The notes under the pieces are model-generated. The model did not search any database. It was not told where the DNA came from and saw only the letters and a program-made list of their open reading frames with translations. 64,000 nt of DNA from Astropecten irregularis (Eukaryota > Echinodermata > Asteroidea > Paxillosida > Astropectinidae). Shown in pieces: positions 25,501 through 37,500 of the stretch. The stretch spans positions 682,001 through 746,000 of the forward strand of contig OZ020249.1 of assembly GCA_963971285.1 (NCBI GenBank). Direction: 5' to 3'. The stretch's first letter is position 1. The number at the start of each line of letters is the position of its first letter. The position numbers and the translations under genes are program-made.

Positions 25501-28500
25501 CTCTATGTGCTTTATCGCCCCAAGGTGGAACCTCCCCGTCCCAAAGTGAGGGCAATTCATTCATTGGTAGTCTTGGGAAGGCGGTTCTGTTTCCTTCCTC
25601 TCTGGTATAATGTACTGCATGCCTTTGTGGCATATTCAGTGCTGAGATCATTGTAACAACACGGTACATCTGCAGCAACTGTGACAAAGACTCGCATTCC
25701 AGAATTTGACTTTACAGTCTCAGCACTCTTTCCAGTGAGACGAGACGGACACAATTAGGAACCAAAGAATTAAGTGCTGAAATCATTGCTGTAAACTTTG
25801 CTCATGCTGTTTACAAATTACAGTGTTCTTCTAGTTTATTGTAACCCTGTATTAAAAGCAGTAGAGGTTGAAGCCATGCGTTGATTCTCAATACACTAAA
25901 CGGAGCTAACAAGAAGGCAGCCTTCGATAGTTCCATCCAGGCCATTACCTCGTGGACACTTGTGGACACAAGTCAAAACGAGATACACTAAATCCTGTTG
26001 ATATTGTTGTTTGTGACAGGGGAAGGCAATGAGGATATGGGATGTGTCTGTTCAGAGCAAGATCCCTCTTGTATACCAGGTGGCCTAGCTGAAGATGACC
26101 AGGATTATTACATCAAGGCAAATGGAACTTCCCATGTCAGTGACAAGGAGGATGATGCAGTAACGCCCGCGCCTGTTATTGCAGTCCACATAGCAGTAAG
26201 TGTGTTTATTTTGGTCAAGTTTGTCCCAATATTCTCCTTTTTGGCGAGCTGCGAAGCAAAGCGAAGCTGTCCGTCTGTCCGTCGTTCCGGCCGTCCGCGT
26301 GAAATGTTAAAGTTTTTTAGTATGAGCTTGAACCGCCATTTTTTTTTTTTGTGATGGGTGCGTTGTCCAAAATTATGTTGTTACTATTGTAAATGAAAAA
26401 TTTTGAAGTTTTTTCTATTGTTTCAAAATGTTGAAGTTTTTCTATTGTTTCAAAATTTTTACTTTTTTTTAAATTTTTTTTTTTTTAGATGGGTGTGTTA
26501 TCCAAAATAATGTTGTTATTATTGTAAATGAAAAATGTTTAAGTTTTTTCTATTTCAAAATGTTGAATTTTTTTGGGGATGGGTGTGTGTGTGTGATGGA
26601 TGGGTGTTTGCTATCATGTTTGTAACTGCACATAAGGCTGCAGCGAGCCATGACAGCTTCGCTGTTCTAGTTTTCTTAATAATAATAATAATAAGCAGTT
26701 TTTATATAGCGCATAACACATAGTGTTCGCAAGTGGAATTTTTAATAAATTTGTATAAGGGATTTTTTATAAGATGTCCCATTGAGCTCAGATTTTCACA
26801 TCATGTGTATTATTTTATGTAAATGTTGGATTAGACAAGTATTGTTGTTGTTCTGTGACCATGCATTACCAATTTGTGTATTATACCTTTAAAATGCCTG
26901 GTGTCCATAGAAAATAAAACTCACATTTGTTTTCTTTGTGTGAGTGTTGTATTTTGTATAAGAAGGAGGAAGGTTAATTTGCAAAATGCAGCACTTTGAG
27001 CCAGAAATTCTCCCTAAAACACAGTTTTGCAATGTTATGGCCACCCTGATTCTGTCAAAGACATAACTTCATTTATTAGGTAAAATACATGATTGGTAAA
27101 GGTCACAGGACAGCTCTCACACTTTGTCTGATCAAACATGTACGTGAAATAATAAGCCTGTGAAAATTTGAGCTAAATCAGACATCTGATCGAGTCTTAT
27201 TAGAAAATAGCAAAAACCTGATTAAACTTTTCTTATAAAACATGAAGAATAGTTTTGATCTTACTCCGAGGTCAAAACCGTTTTCGGTCTTTGTTTTACT
27301 AATTTCTAAATAAATACACCATTTCAGGTGAAAATATTTTAACGTTGTGTTTGTACCAGCGCCATCTTAATTCATACCCTGAAACTTATACATGAATCTG
27401 CATGTGAACATTTCTGTTTGGGTATGTTACCAATCCTGTACTGTACTTTTAAGCCCTAAAAGTCGACTTATAATCAAGATAATTATTGGGTGCGAGATGA
27501 CTTCTATTAAAAGTCAACATATCCTGATAATTTATCTCGCCAAAACGACTTGCTGGAAGAAGGAAGATGACTTGTCCAGATAGTTTAGGTCTACCTTGTA
27601 AAGACGACTTACTAAAACTGAAGTTATTTATCAGGATAAGTCATCTTCTCCTTTTCACTTAAAAGTCATCTTGTTGAGATGAAATAGATTTTTACCTCTC
27701 CAAACGACGACTTGGCAAGATAGACAATTATATGGTTATCTGGATATTAAGTGGAATGGCACTCGTGGAGCGCCGTATTATTTATGCTGGTCCTGATGTT
27801 TTGATCCTAGCAGGATCTTTCTCAAAGGCTAAATGATACGATGACAAGAACATGCGAGTAAAGATACACATAAATGCAGGGCTCGAAATATCCACTAGAC
27901 CGTGGACCGAGTCTAGTGATTTCAGTGTCGGTCTAATAAAGTGTGTACTGCACTGGTCCGGCTGTCCAGTGATTTTGTTTTCCTTGCACAATTAAAATAG
28001 TCCCTAAATTTATGATTTTGTGGCTTCATTTCTTACTTTTTTGACACCTGACTTTTCTTCTCAGTTTTGTTGCTGTAATCGATCAAGCTTAGCAATGTCA
28101 TTTTCAAAGCTGCCATCATTGATCAATCCTTTGTGTAATGATGTCTTTAGACTTCCCTACACAAAGTAATCAACTTATTCCTGTGTTGCGATGCATCCAT
28201 ATGATGTTTTTCTCATGTATACGTACGCCATTTGTCTAGTGAAAATAGGTCTAGTAAAATTCTTCAGTTACTAGACCTGATGTCCAGAGCTTTTTTTCAC
28301 AAATTTCGAGCCCTGAAATGGATGAGAGGATCAGAACAAAGGGGACAGAGTGACCAGGGAATGCATGCGCTTGTCAATGATCCTGCTAGAATCAAAACCT
28401 CTGGCTCTCCTTACACCACCCATTTAGTATTGACAGCTTTAAATCCCACCTGGAATTTACAGATTGTAGGGATTTTTTTTAAAGAACTGCCAGAAATCTC

Positions 28501-31500
28501 TAAAGTTGAAGCAAGGTAGAAAAATCCTTTTTTTTGCCGGTAGTTATGTTGGGTGAAAAGAGCAGAGACATTCTCTGAACGTGTTTTGATGCGATCACCT
28601 TCTTCTCCTTCAGGATGATCGTCGCCACGCAGACGAGGAAGATGAAGATATTGACCGTCATTTCATGGTACATGGAGGCCTGACCCCAGATACTAAGAAT
28701 AAATACGGGGTGAGTGCACACAGACCTTCTTGCATGGGAGCTGGAACGAGATCGATCCCCCCTCTGGTGAAAACCATACAGCCTTCCTTGAATTGGAATT
28801 CCAAACTTTGTTCTTGCTCGGAGAATGTCAGTTTTTGTTTCATGTTGGTTTTGGTTAAAGGTAATATCATACTTTGGTTTTTGTCCAAAGAAAAGCAGAT
28901 TCATGAGCAAAAATATCAAGGAAGATGCAGTAACAGTCATCTGTAAAATGTCCAATCCCATATGGTGACTACTTTTTGGAGGAAAAAAACAAACAAAAAC
29001 GCCCACAGTATTTTCAAAAAGTTTTCATTGTTATTTTTGATGTTTAAAAGATCAAAATTGTTTTTGGTCATTGGTTTTACTCTTTTCTGGATAAGTAAAG
29101 CATTTCAGACAGGAAAATTTTAACGGTATGTAACAATTCCGGTATGTTTCTACCACCACCATCTTCATACCCTTTAAGTTATAGGTAAATCTGTGAAGAT
29201 TTCTGTTTCGGTATGCCACCAAAGTATGATAATACCTTTAATTCCTTTCCCAATTGCTAAAGCGGTTTAGCCAAAACGGACATCCATTTTTAGTCCTTTT
29301 CAAACAGTGAAACTTGATATTGATGTGGTTGTTTTGTATTAATAAAGAAGCATGCAACTCATATCGTTCCTATTAGTGTACCAGTTCTTCCTTGTATATA
29401 AATGTTGAATACTTTATTGGCTCGCACGATTCATGCGAAAGCGTAGAAAATCACACTGCAAAGCCTACACAGCCATTCATTGCAAATGTCTGATTGAATT
29501 CATGTTAATTTGGCATGTTTGTGCATAATGTGGTTTTTTTTTAATCAATGTATGAATGTTTCCCAACCCATCTTTAGTTTTTGCAATTTCTGTTTTTGAG
29601 AAATTCAAGAGAGAATTTTGTAAAACAGACTTGGATTTCATGAAACAAATGGCCTTCATTGGCCTTAATTTGTTGCCATGGTCTTTGTTGTCGTGGGCTC
29701 CGTTGCCATGGCGTTTGTTGCCTTGGTTTTCTGACCCCATTGCCTTATTGAAGTGGCTCTTTTTAAGATAGGGAAGCAGCCGCACTCCTTGTGGGAGCCC
29801 ATCAGCCTCTATAGTCTAGACCTCCTAAAGGCCTTTTTAATCTTTCAATTCCTATTTTTATTTGACTTAATAGTTTCATTCCATTCTGAAAAATTGCTTC
29901 TTAGTTTTCAGTAAGAACTGCCATCGGTGGTGCCGGATTCATCCTTATCATTTGCTGTTCCCGTCAACTTTCTCATGCTTGTCCATTCCCCAATACCAAC
30001 CACTTAGATTGATAGCAACACCAAATCCCAGCAAGATCCCGACAGTTGCCACACCGATGGCAAAACCACGTCCCTACAGTCTCAGAACCAGGGTGATTTG
30101 AGTGGCATTAAGGGAAGTCCAGAAGATGATGAGCCCAGTGGTAATGGGAAGGCTGCCGGTGCAGCACGAGCCAGCATCAACTCCGACACAAGCCTGACAG
30201 CCGTCGAGGCGTCAACCCCGAAAATTACCCAACCCGCGGCAACACGCCCGCCAAGCTTCACCAAGAGCGGTAGCATCGACGGCCGGTCCCATACTTCAGT
30301 GTCCTCACTCCAGAGGAGACTGTCTCCTGGAAGTAACCTCAGCAAGGTAAACATGACACCGGATACGCCAGTAAGGGGTGCTAGGAGAGTCTGCTGGGAT
30401 CGCACAGCTTCGGGAATGGTATCGCTAAGAATCAAACATTGCTAATCATGGCTTCCAGCACTAAGAGTTGGTGGTGTGAAAATGCACGGTTGCCGTTTCT
30501 GTGTGCGGAATCTTTTCATCCTTTCTAATCAGTGCTCAGGGAATTTGCAGCTTTTTCCACAAGGGAAATGCATCTTGCTTTGTATTCCTTCCATTAATAA
30601 CAGCACCCATCAGCTTGTTAATGTTTTAGCCTCGTCCATTTTGGAACTGACCAACGATCTCATCTTTCATTGGCGGCATTTTTTTTAGCTGAGGTCTCTC
30701 AAAACAGCTAATGAATCAATTCTTCTCCCGCATGCTTTAACTTCTGGCTCATCCTTCTTCCTGAAATTCCCTTCCAAGATTCTTTTAGGAAGCATCCATG
30801 ACAAAATCTCTTTTGCACAGTTCTTGGAAAAGCAGCTTGTAACCTAGGAAATAAGTAGTTGATCTCACTCACCAACTGTTGAAACAAACCTTTTTGATAA
30901 TGGAAAGTGTTTTTTTAGTTTTTAATAGTCATCAAATTAATAAAAAAGCTGTATCCTCATTTAGTGATCCCCCATATCATGTACCATTCTCAGGTTGCAG
31001 CATTGCTGTGCGTATCGATGAAATGATCCTTGGGATATGGCAGTGTGTGCTTGGTTTCTGACTGCTAAATGAACAAAGATGATTGACTATTGGGGTCACC
31101 ACCAACATAGGGCTGGATGGCTCAGTTGGTAGAGCACCTGTACGGTATTCAGGTTTGAATCCCTCTCCAGTCTATCTTTCTTTGTTCACTAGTCAATTTT
31201 TTATTTTCCTAATCTTGCACATTTGAAAAATTGGAGTCCAGGGGCCGATTTCACGATCGATTGTCGGATTTCGTAAAATCGACCCCAGTACTAACAAATT
31301 TAGATGTCAGCTGTTTCTCACAAGTGAACATTTTCTTGAAATTTTTAAATGATTTTGGATTTTTTTCCTTGGGGTAATTTTGTAGTGGATTTTTGATGAG
31401 TATTACCTTGCATCGAGATTTTAAAGCTCTCGATTATAGAAACTCTTGTAGGTTCAAAACATGACTGAGCATAGAGGTTGGAAATGACAAACAAATATCT

Positions 31501-34500
31501 AGTTGGCTAATGGCTAGTCGTGCCAACTTTTTTTCGGGTCATTTCATTTCAATTCATTTCATAAATTCATATCACATTTCATCTCATTTCAATTCACTGC
31601 AACATTTATTTCCAATTTGGTAATGCAGTGGACTGTATATAACACACAACCATGACAACAAGATCTACAGAAATTGCCCATTATAGTGGTCATTTATTTC
31701 AAGCAATGCTTGTACCTGTAGTGAATTGCATTATTCCCAAGCCAGGAGTGCTGGCAAGTGGGGCTAACCTCTTTCCTTTTTTATATATTCTTTAAATGTT
31801 GTAAGTATTTATAGAGTAGATAGGCTAATTAATTCACCCCACCCTGGCTAGGGAGAGACTTAAGTAGGCAACTCCAGTACCAGTACTTGTGTAAATCCTC
31901 CTTATTGTTAGCCTGGTAGGGCTCAATAGCCTTATTGTTATTTGCTTAGAGGGGAGAAAAAGCACATTGCTTTTTCTGCCTTGCAAGTCAGTCTTCAGCT
32001 ACTCATCAAGGGAGCAACACCTAAGTTTAATAGCTCATCACACTTTAGTATAGATACATATAGTTGGCCAGAAACAGGGGTGGAAACTGATTTGGCAGTG
32101 TACACTCCTATACAGCAACTGTCCCTGTGGAAAGCCAACTTATCAACCTTCAGATATAGTGTATATATATCTTCATCTATAGTTTTAATAGTCCCAAGTA
32201 ATTAGATAAGTCAGTTTAACTAGGTACATGTAATTTAACTTAGGATATAAAAATTAAATCACTATTCTAAACAACTCCATGTGGAGAAACTCAGGCCAAG
32301 TGCCACTCCATGTGCTTCCTCCGACGGCGACACGGGATTAGGGTAAGCGTGATTATCTGCCTTTTCAGAACCATATCAAATCCCTAAATACATTTTGTAC
32401 ATGAAAATTTGATTGGTTCGAACATAACACAGGTCCGGTGGCCAAATGCCAGTCAAAATGTCCACGGTCCAGTCAAACCCTTGTTGAAGTGGTCCGGTGG
32501 ACCAGTCAAAATAATTGCACATGTTTGCCCCTTTACACATCATAATGCCACATTTATGTTTCTGCCACGACTGAGCGTTTTTTCTTTTTGGTACTGTTTC
32601 ATTTATTTGTAACTCAGCAAACCCGACAAATTGACCTGAAAGTTATTTGTCCAAAATAATACTGAGAACTGAAAATCTTTCCATTATAACGTGCCTAAAT
32701 GATTGAGAAGTGAAGGAAATGGTGAGAGAATTTATCTTGCCAAGTATACATAGGAATAAATACTATAACATGTATGAATTCACTCACACAAAAAGAGGAC
32801 CAGTCAAAACATTGGAGGACCAGTCAAGATATGAGTCAACTGAGCCACAGATTTACCTATAACTTACAGGGTATAAAGATGGTGAGGGTAGAAACATACC
32901 ATTACAATTTTTCCACCTGAAATAGTGGATTTATCCAGAAAAGACTAGCACCAAATGTCCAAGAACAATTTTGATCTCATGAATATCAAAACTCCTGTGA
33001 ATAGATTTTAAAACACTGTGGGTGTTTATCACTGTTGTCTCAAAAAGTGGGCACCATATGGGACTGGATAATTTCTTTGACAAAAACATAATTATGATAT
33101 TACCCATTATGACCAAAAAGCTTGTCAATGATTGCTTTTTCTTTTCTTTTCAACTGTGCTCATATTTGCTGATACATCTAATGGGGCTGGCTATTTCTCT
33201 CTACAATTGTATCCATTTAGGGGCCGTCCATAAAGTACGTACGCACAAAGGGGGGGAGGGGGGGTTGTTACCGATGCGTACGCCATGCGTACAGGGGGGG
33301 AGGGGGGGTTAAGGCCAATGCGTACCGTACGCAAGCGAAAATTTTGCATAGCATTATCGCGCGAAAAGAGATGTAAAAAACGTGAAAAAAGCACCGGGAT
33401 TGTTTTGTTTTTTCCTTGTTTTTTTCTTATTCAACATAAAAAATAGTAAATCCATCTGTAAATGTATAAAAACCTGTTAAACTTTAGTCATTCATTTCAG
33501 AATTTGAGAGTGACGTCCCAATAACTGTACCGGCCCGGATTACGGTGACATTTTAATGATGCTAAAGCAAGGTACCACGAGAAGTGAAAAATCTAATGTG
33601 GAATGCGTATGCGTACAGGGGGGGAGGGGGGGTTGGGACCACTGCGTACGCCATGCGTACAGAGGGGGAGGGGGGGTCAAAAAAGTTGGCATTTCGTGCG
33701 TACGTACTTTATGGACGGCCCCTTAGTATTTTTCTCCCTCGAGTGCTACTTGAAATATTGGGTTTTTTTGTGGTTGCCTTTTTAGTTTATTCTCAATTTT
33801 CCTCTGGAGTGAAATTTGAGCGGTTCTGGTAATTGGATGTGTCTGTCTCGGTTTTCACGGCATGTCTGTGATGCCTAGCAACCATTTATCTATTTATCTA
33901 TTTTCTAAAACTCCATGGGTTTCATTCTCTTTTGCCATTTGCGCATCAACAACGGGAGTTCTGTGGGGAATAAATGCAAACTCACATTTGCGTGGGAAGA
34001 TGCATTCGCTTATTAACACATTTCTATTGATGCTTTTTGACCGCTTTTGCCTGGTTAACTTGGCTAATGGAGCGTCATCAATGGCAGATATGAGTCTTGC
34101 ATCTGAATGCATTGTGTTTGCCTCCTAATTCATCCAGTATCTTGGATTTTGTGCTTATGACGTCTTCTTCTTGTCTTGTCGGTCGACCTGCTTCAATTTC
34201 GGGACTATTCAGAGAAATCGTGGTCTATTGTTAGAGAGCTCTTGACTTTGTTGATGAGCGATGATATAAGTTTGTTGTTCATGCCATGGTTTGTAACTAA
34301 CCCAACTTTTTTTTTTTCTATTCTAAATTGCATGGTAATGCTCGTCACCCCTGATTTTTTTTTTTATATTTTATCATATTTTTGCACTAATTTCCTTTTT
34401 TTGGAATTGACATTTTTATGTAGTGTTGTGAAAACCTCATGAATTTTTATTGTATTCTTGCATGGCCACATAAATTCCTTGCATGAGTAGTTTAACAGAG

Positions 34501-37500
34501 TACTTATTTGTACTCACCGTCAAACTGATCAAATTCGAAATTTATTCCTATTCCTTAGTTTTGCTCGAAAGGATTCTCTCGGAAATTAAAAAAATTTTGT
34601 TTGTTTGGATCTTGTGTGTTGTGTGTGCATGTGACGGTGGCTTTGATTTCAAGATAACCACTGTGTTTTGAACTGCATTGTCTACCCAAAATATTTTATG
34701 CATGAAATTCTATGTTCATAATTCTAAAGAATAGATTCGACTGACAGAAGACGTCAATTGCTGTGGAATTGTAAATTTTACTCTAACATTGAGTTTGACG
34801 TGCAAATGAAGTGGAAATATGTATTTGTTTGTGTGTCTTTTACGGCGGCCATTTTGTTCAAGACCATTGCTCTCTTTTGTGTTGTCTTCCAAAGTCTTTA
34901 AATAATATTTGTGTGTTAGTGAAAAAGAATGATTATATTTTTCCCCCTTTTCAATTATTGCTGCCTCCTAAATCAGGATCTTACTGAGATTTTTGGAATA
35001 TTCAGATAAAGTTTTTGTTGTAAGGGCCTGTTTTGTGCACGGGATCCGTGATGATCTGCAGATCTACGTCCCATGCAGGATACGCTAAAATGGGATCCGG
35101 ATCAGCAGGATCACGGATCTTGTATTAAAAACAGACCCTAATAATATCATCAAATTTCCAATGATGAAATGACAGAGCTACACCTCTGTTCATCGTCAGA
35201 GCATACTTGGATTTCTATCATTCTTGCAATTTGTCCGAGTTACAAATTTTATCACAGTCACCAAATCGCCTCTCCATTTTATTCCACCTCCATCGTACCT
35301 TCACTCTTAGTTCCTGAATACTAGCTACGTCAGATTCAAACTCTTCCATTGTCATTTCTTTATACCAATCTTCCAGTCAGTTTGTCCACTTGTTTGTCTG
35401 TTTCCACTCGACTGAGTTTATCATGATTGTTTCAAAACTTTTGTTCAAGATTTTGTACGATTGTTTCTTTATTGGATCGTGTGTACCTTTGGTTTTTCCT
35501 TGAGGGTTGATTTGAACCATTTGTGATATTTGTCTTCTCTCGTAGGGGAGTTTGCCTTGAGGGTTGATTTGAACCATTTGTGATATTTGTCTTCTCTCGT
35601 AGGGGAGTTCGCAGAGCATGACCAGCTTGTACAGTCAAGCCGGTGAGGAGAATTATGGGAAATATGTCATCACGGGTGACATGAACTTTGGGATGAGTTA
35701 CAACTACAAGACCAACGTCTTTGAGGTCAAGGTCAAGGCATGCCGTGACCTAGCCCCGGTGGATGCTAAGAGAATCAAATCAGACCCGTAAGACATTGAG
35801 CTGTTCAGATATTTCAAAGATTTATGTATCAGTCATTCAGTGTTGGAGTACTCGTATATACTCAAGAACAACTCAAATAGTGCAAATACTTGGCCCGTAG
35901 TTAATAAATAGTACCGTATGTTCACATTTTTATATCGATCTCACTTCTCGCAATTAAGGTCTCAACGTTTCGACAAGCCTGCTCTTGTCCTCATCAGGAA
36001 ACGTACTTGAAATAGTACCGTACTTGAAAATAAATGCTCTTGGCCCATACTCGATTGCATGTACTCAAATTTTGGGAATACTTGAAAATTTCACACTATT
36101 TTTTATTTTTGTTACAATTTCACGATTGATTATGTTAGCGATTGCCAATAAATAATACAATGGGAGTATGAAGATCATCGGGAGTTTAGTATCAAATGGA
36201 GTAAGCAGCACAGTGTCATTTGCAAGGTTTGCAAAACAAGAATTTATAAGAGTGGCACAACGTCCACTGTAAACGTTTTTTTTTTTAAACTAAAGGCATT
36301 TATTGGTACTGTGCATGTATACGGATGTGGACTCAGACTTGTTGGGTACTCAAACTCAGCCCTGTACTCGTTTTTGATACTTTAGACTCGGACTCGTCAG
36401 CAATGTACTCGGACTCGCCCCTGTACTCGGATCTTGAATATACTCCTACTCTATACTTAGGACTTGGTTTGACAGCAATGTACTCAGACTCAGCCCAGTA
36501 CTCAAACCTTGAAGAACTCTGAGTACTCTGTACTCGAATTTGAGGATTCAACTCCAACACTTCTGTCTACCACCACTAGGCTCTTGGACACATGTCCCTT
36601 GATGCTTCCTACTGTACAGTACAGGTCCCCTGAGCGGTCAGCTCCTCATAGATGAGCCCTGGAACTGCCAAGATTAGTCAGTACTCTCCTTGTTCCTTTT
36701 TCCATGTGAAATTGAAAACAGTTCATTAATGTCAGGTGGTGCTTCAGGAGTAAGCTTAAGGGGAATTGTCTCTAACATCCAGGCTGTCATTACTGGGGCC
36801 AGTTTCATAGAGCTGCTTAAGCACAACATTTGCTTTAAAAGCATGAAAAGTCTTCCTCGATCAAGTAGTCATTCTCCTGAGGACGAACAGAGCACACTGT
36901 TCGGAACGTCGAGATAATACCAACGGTTCTTCTCAGAACCACACACTCTCACAGAAGAGATTACATGGTGTCATTGCAAACTTACCTTCATTTCAAGCTG
37001 GTTATATTACCAACCATATTTTCATCTGATGTTTACTGCTTTTGTATTCAGCCATTGTTTGCTGAGTATAACATTCACAAGGAGTTTTGGCTGACATACT
37101 GATTTTATTTACCAAGGTTTTTGGTGCTGATGTAAATTGTGGTGCTTTAGCGGCTCTATGAAATTGGCCCCTGGCATTCCTGGAGAGTTTGAGTGAATGA
37201 TGCTTTGCTGGCCATTATTAAACTTGAAAGAGGCACCGGCTGAAACTATCAGCTCGCTTGAAGCCAATATGAGTTGTCTTGCGAAAAGAATCTTTGTTTC
37301 GCATAAGCCTCAAGTAAGCTTGACTTAATTTCTGTGTCTTTATTGCAAACAACCCAACAGGTACGTGAAAACCTACCTCCTTCCGGACAAGACCAAAGCC
37401 AGTAAACGTAAGACATTCATACGTAAGGGCACGGTGAATCCCCAGTATGACGTGGCCCTTAGGTATCACATCTCACAGAGCGAGCTGGAGACAAGGACCC

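Larger units (their letters stand above)
16887..26019. other. SYTL intron c
   Basis: A 9.1-kb intron holding the 21-bp minisatellite, an unassigned 510-bp insertion, a 1.1-kb foldback element, palindromic MITEs and TTAA-B/A MITEs (22161-22492, 24992-25222). I see nothing recognisable in 18050-18650, 20290-21410, 22495-23465 or 25225-26019. I found no further exon, though a small cassette exon could be missed. Confidence 0.55.
26196..28613. other. SYTL intron d
   Basis: Holds a two-copy direct repeat (about 26353-26470 and 26489-26565, GATGGGTG.GTT.TCCAAAAT type), a TTAA-B fragment (26760-26893), a full TTAA-B copy (27076-27452) and a hAT-like element (27877-28315). 27453-27780 repeats AAGTCATCTT-like blocks with no clear class. 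Confidence 0.55.
30347..35602. other. SYTL intron f
   Basis: Contains a SINE copy (31081-31200), a run of TTTCATTTCA-like simple sequence (31540-31600), a TTAA-A MITE remnant (32850-33110), a 503-bp ACGTACG foldback (33220-33722), a palindromic MITE (35023-35139) and a duplicated acceptor (35498-35610). I see nothing in 30350-31080, 31610-32400 or 33850-35020. Confidence 0.55.

Noticed and set aside
28232-28519. 95-codon plus-strand frame
   Set aside because: Lies across the end of a hAT-like element and a hairpin repeat; no domain or splice support.
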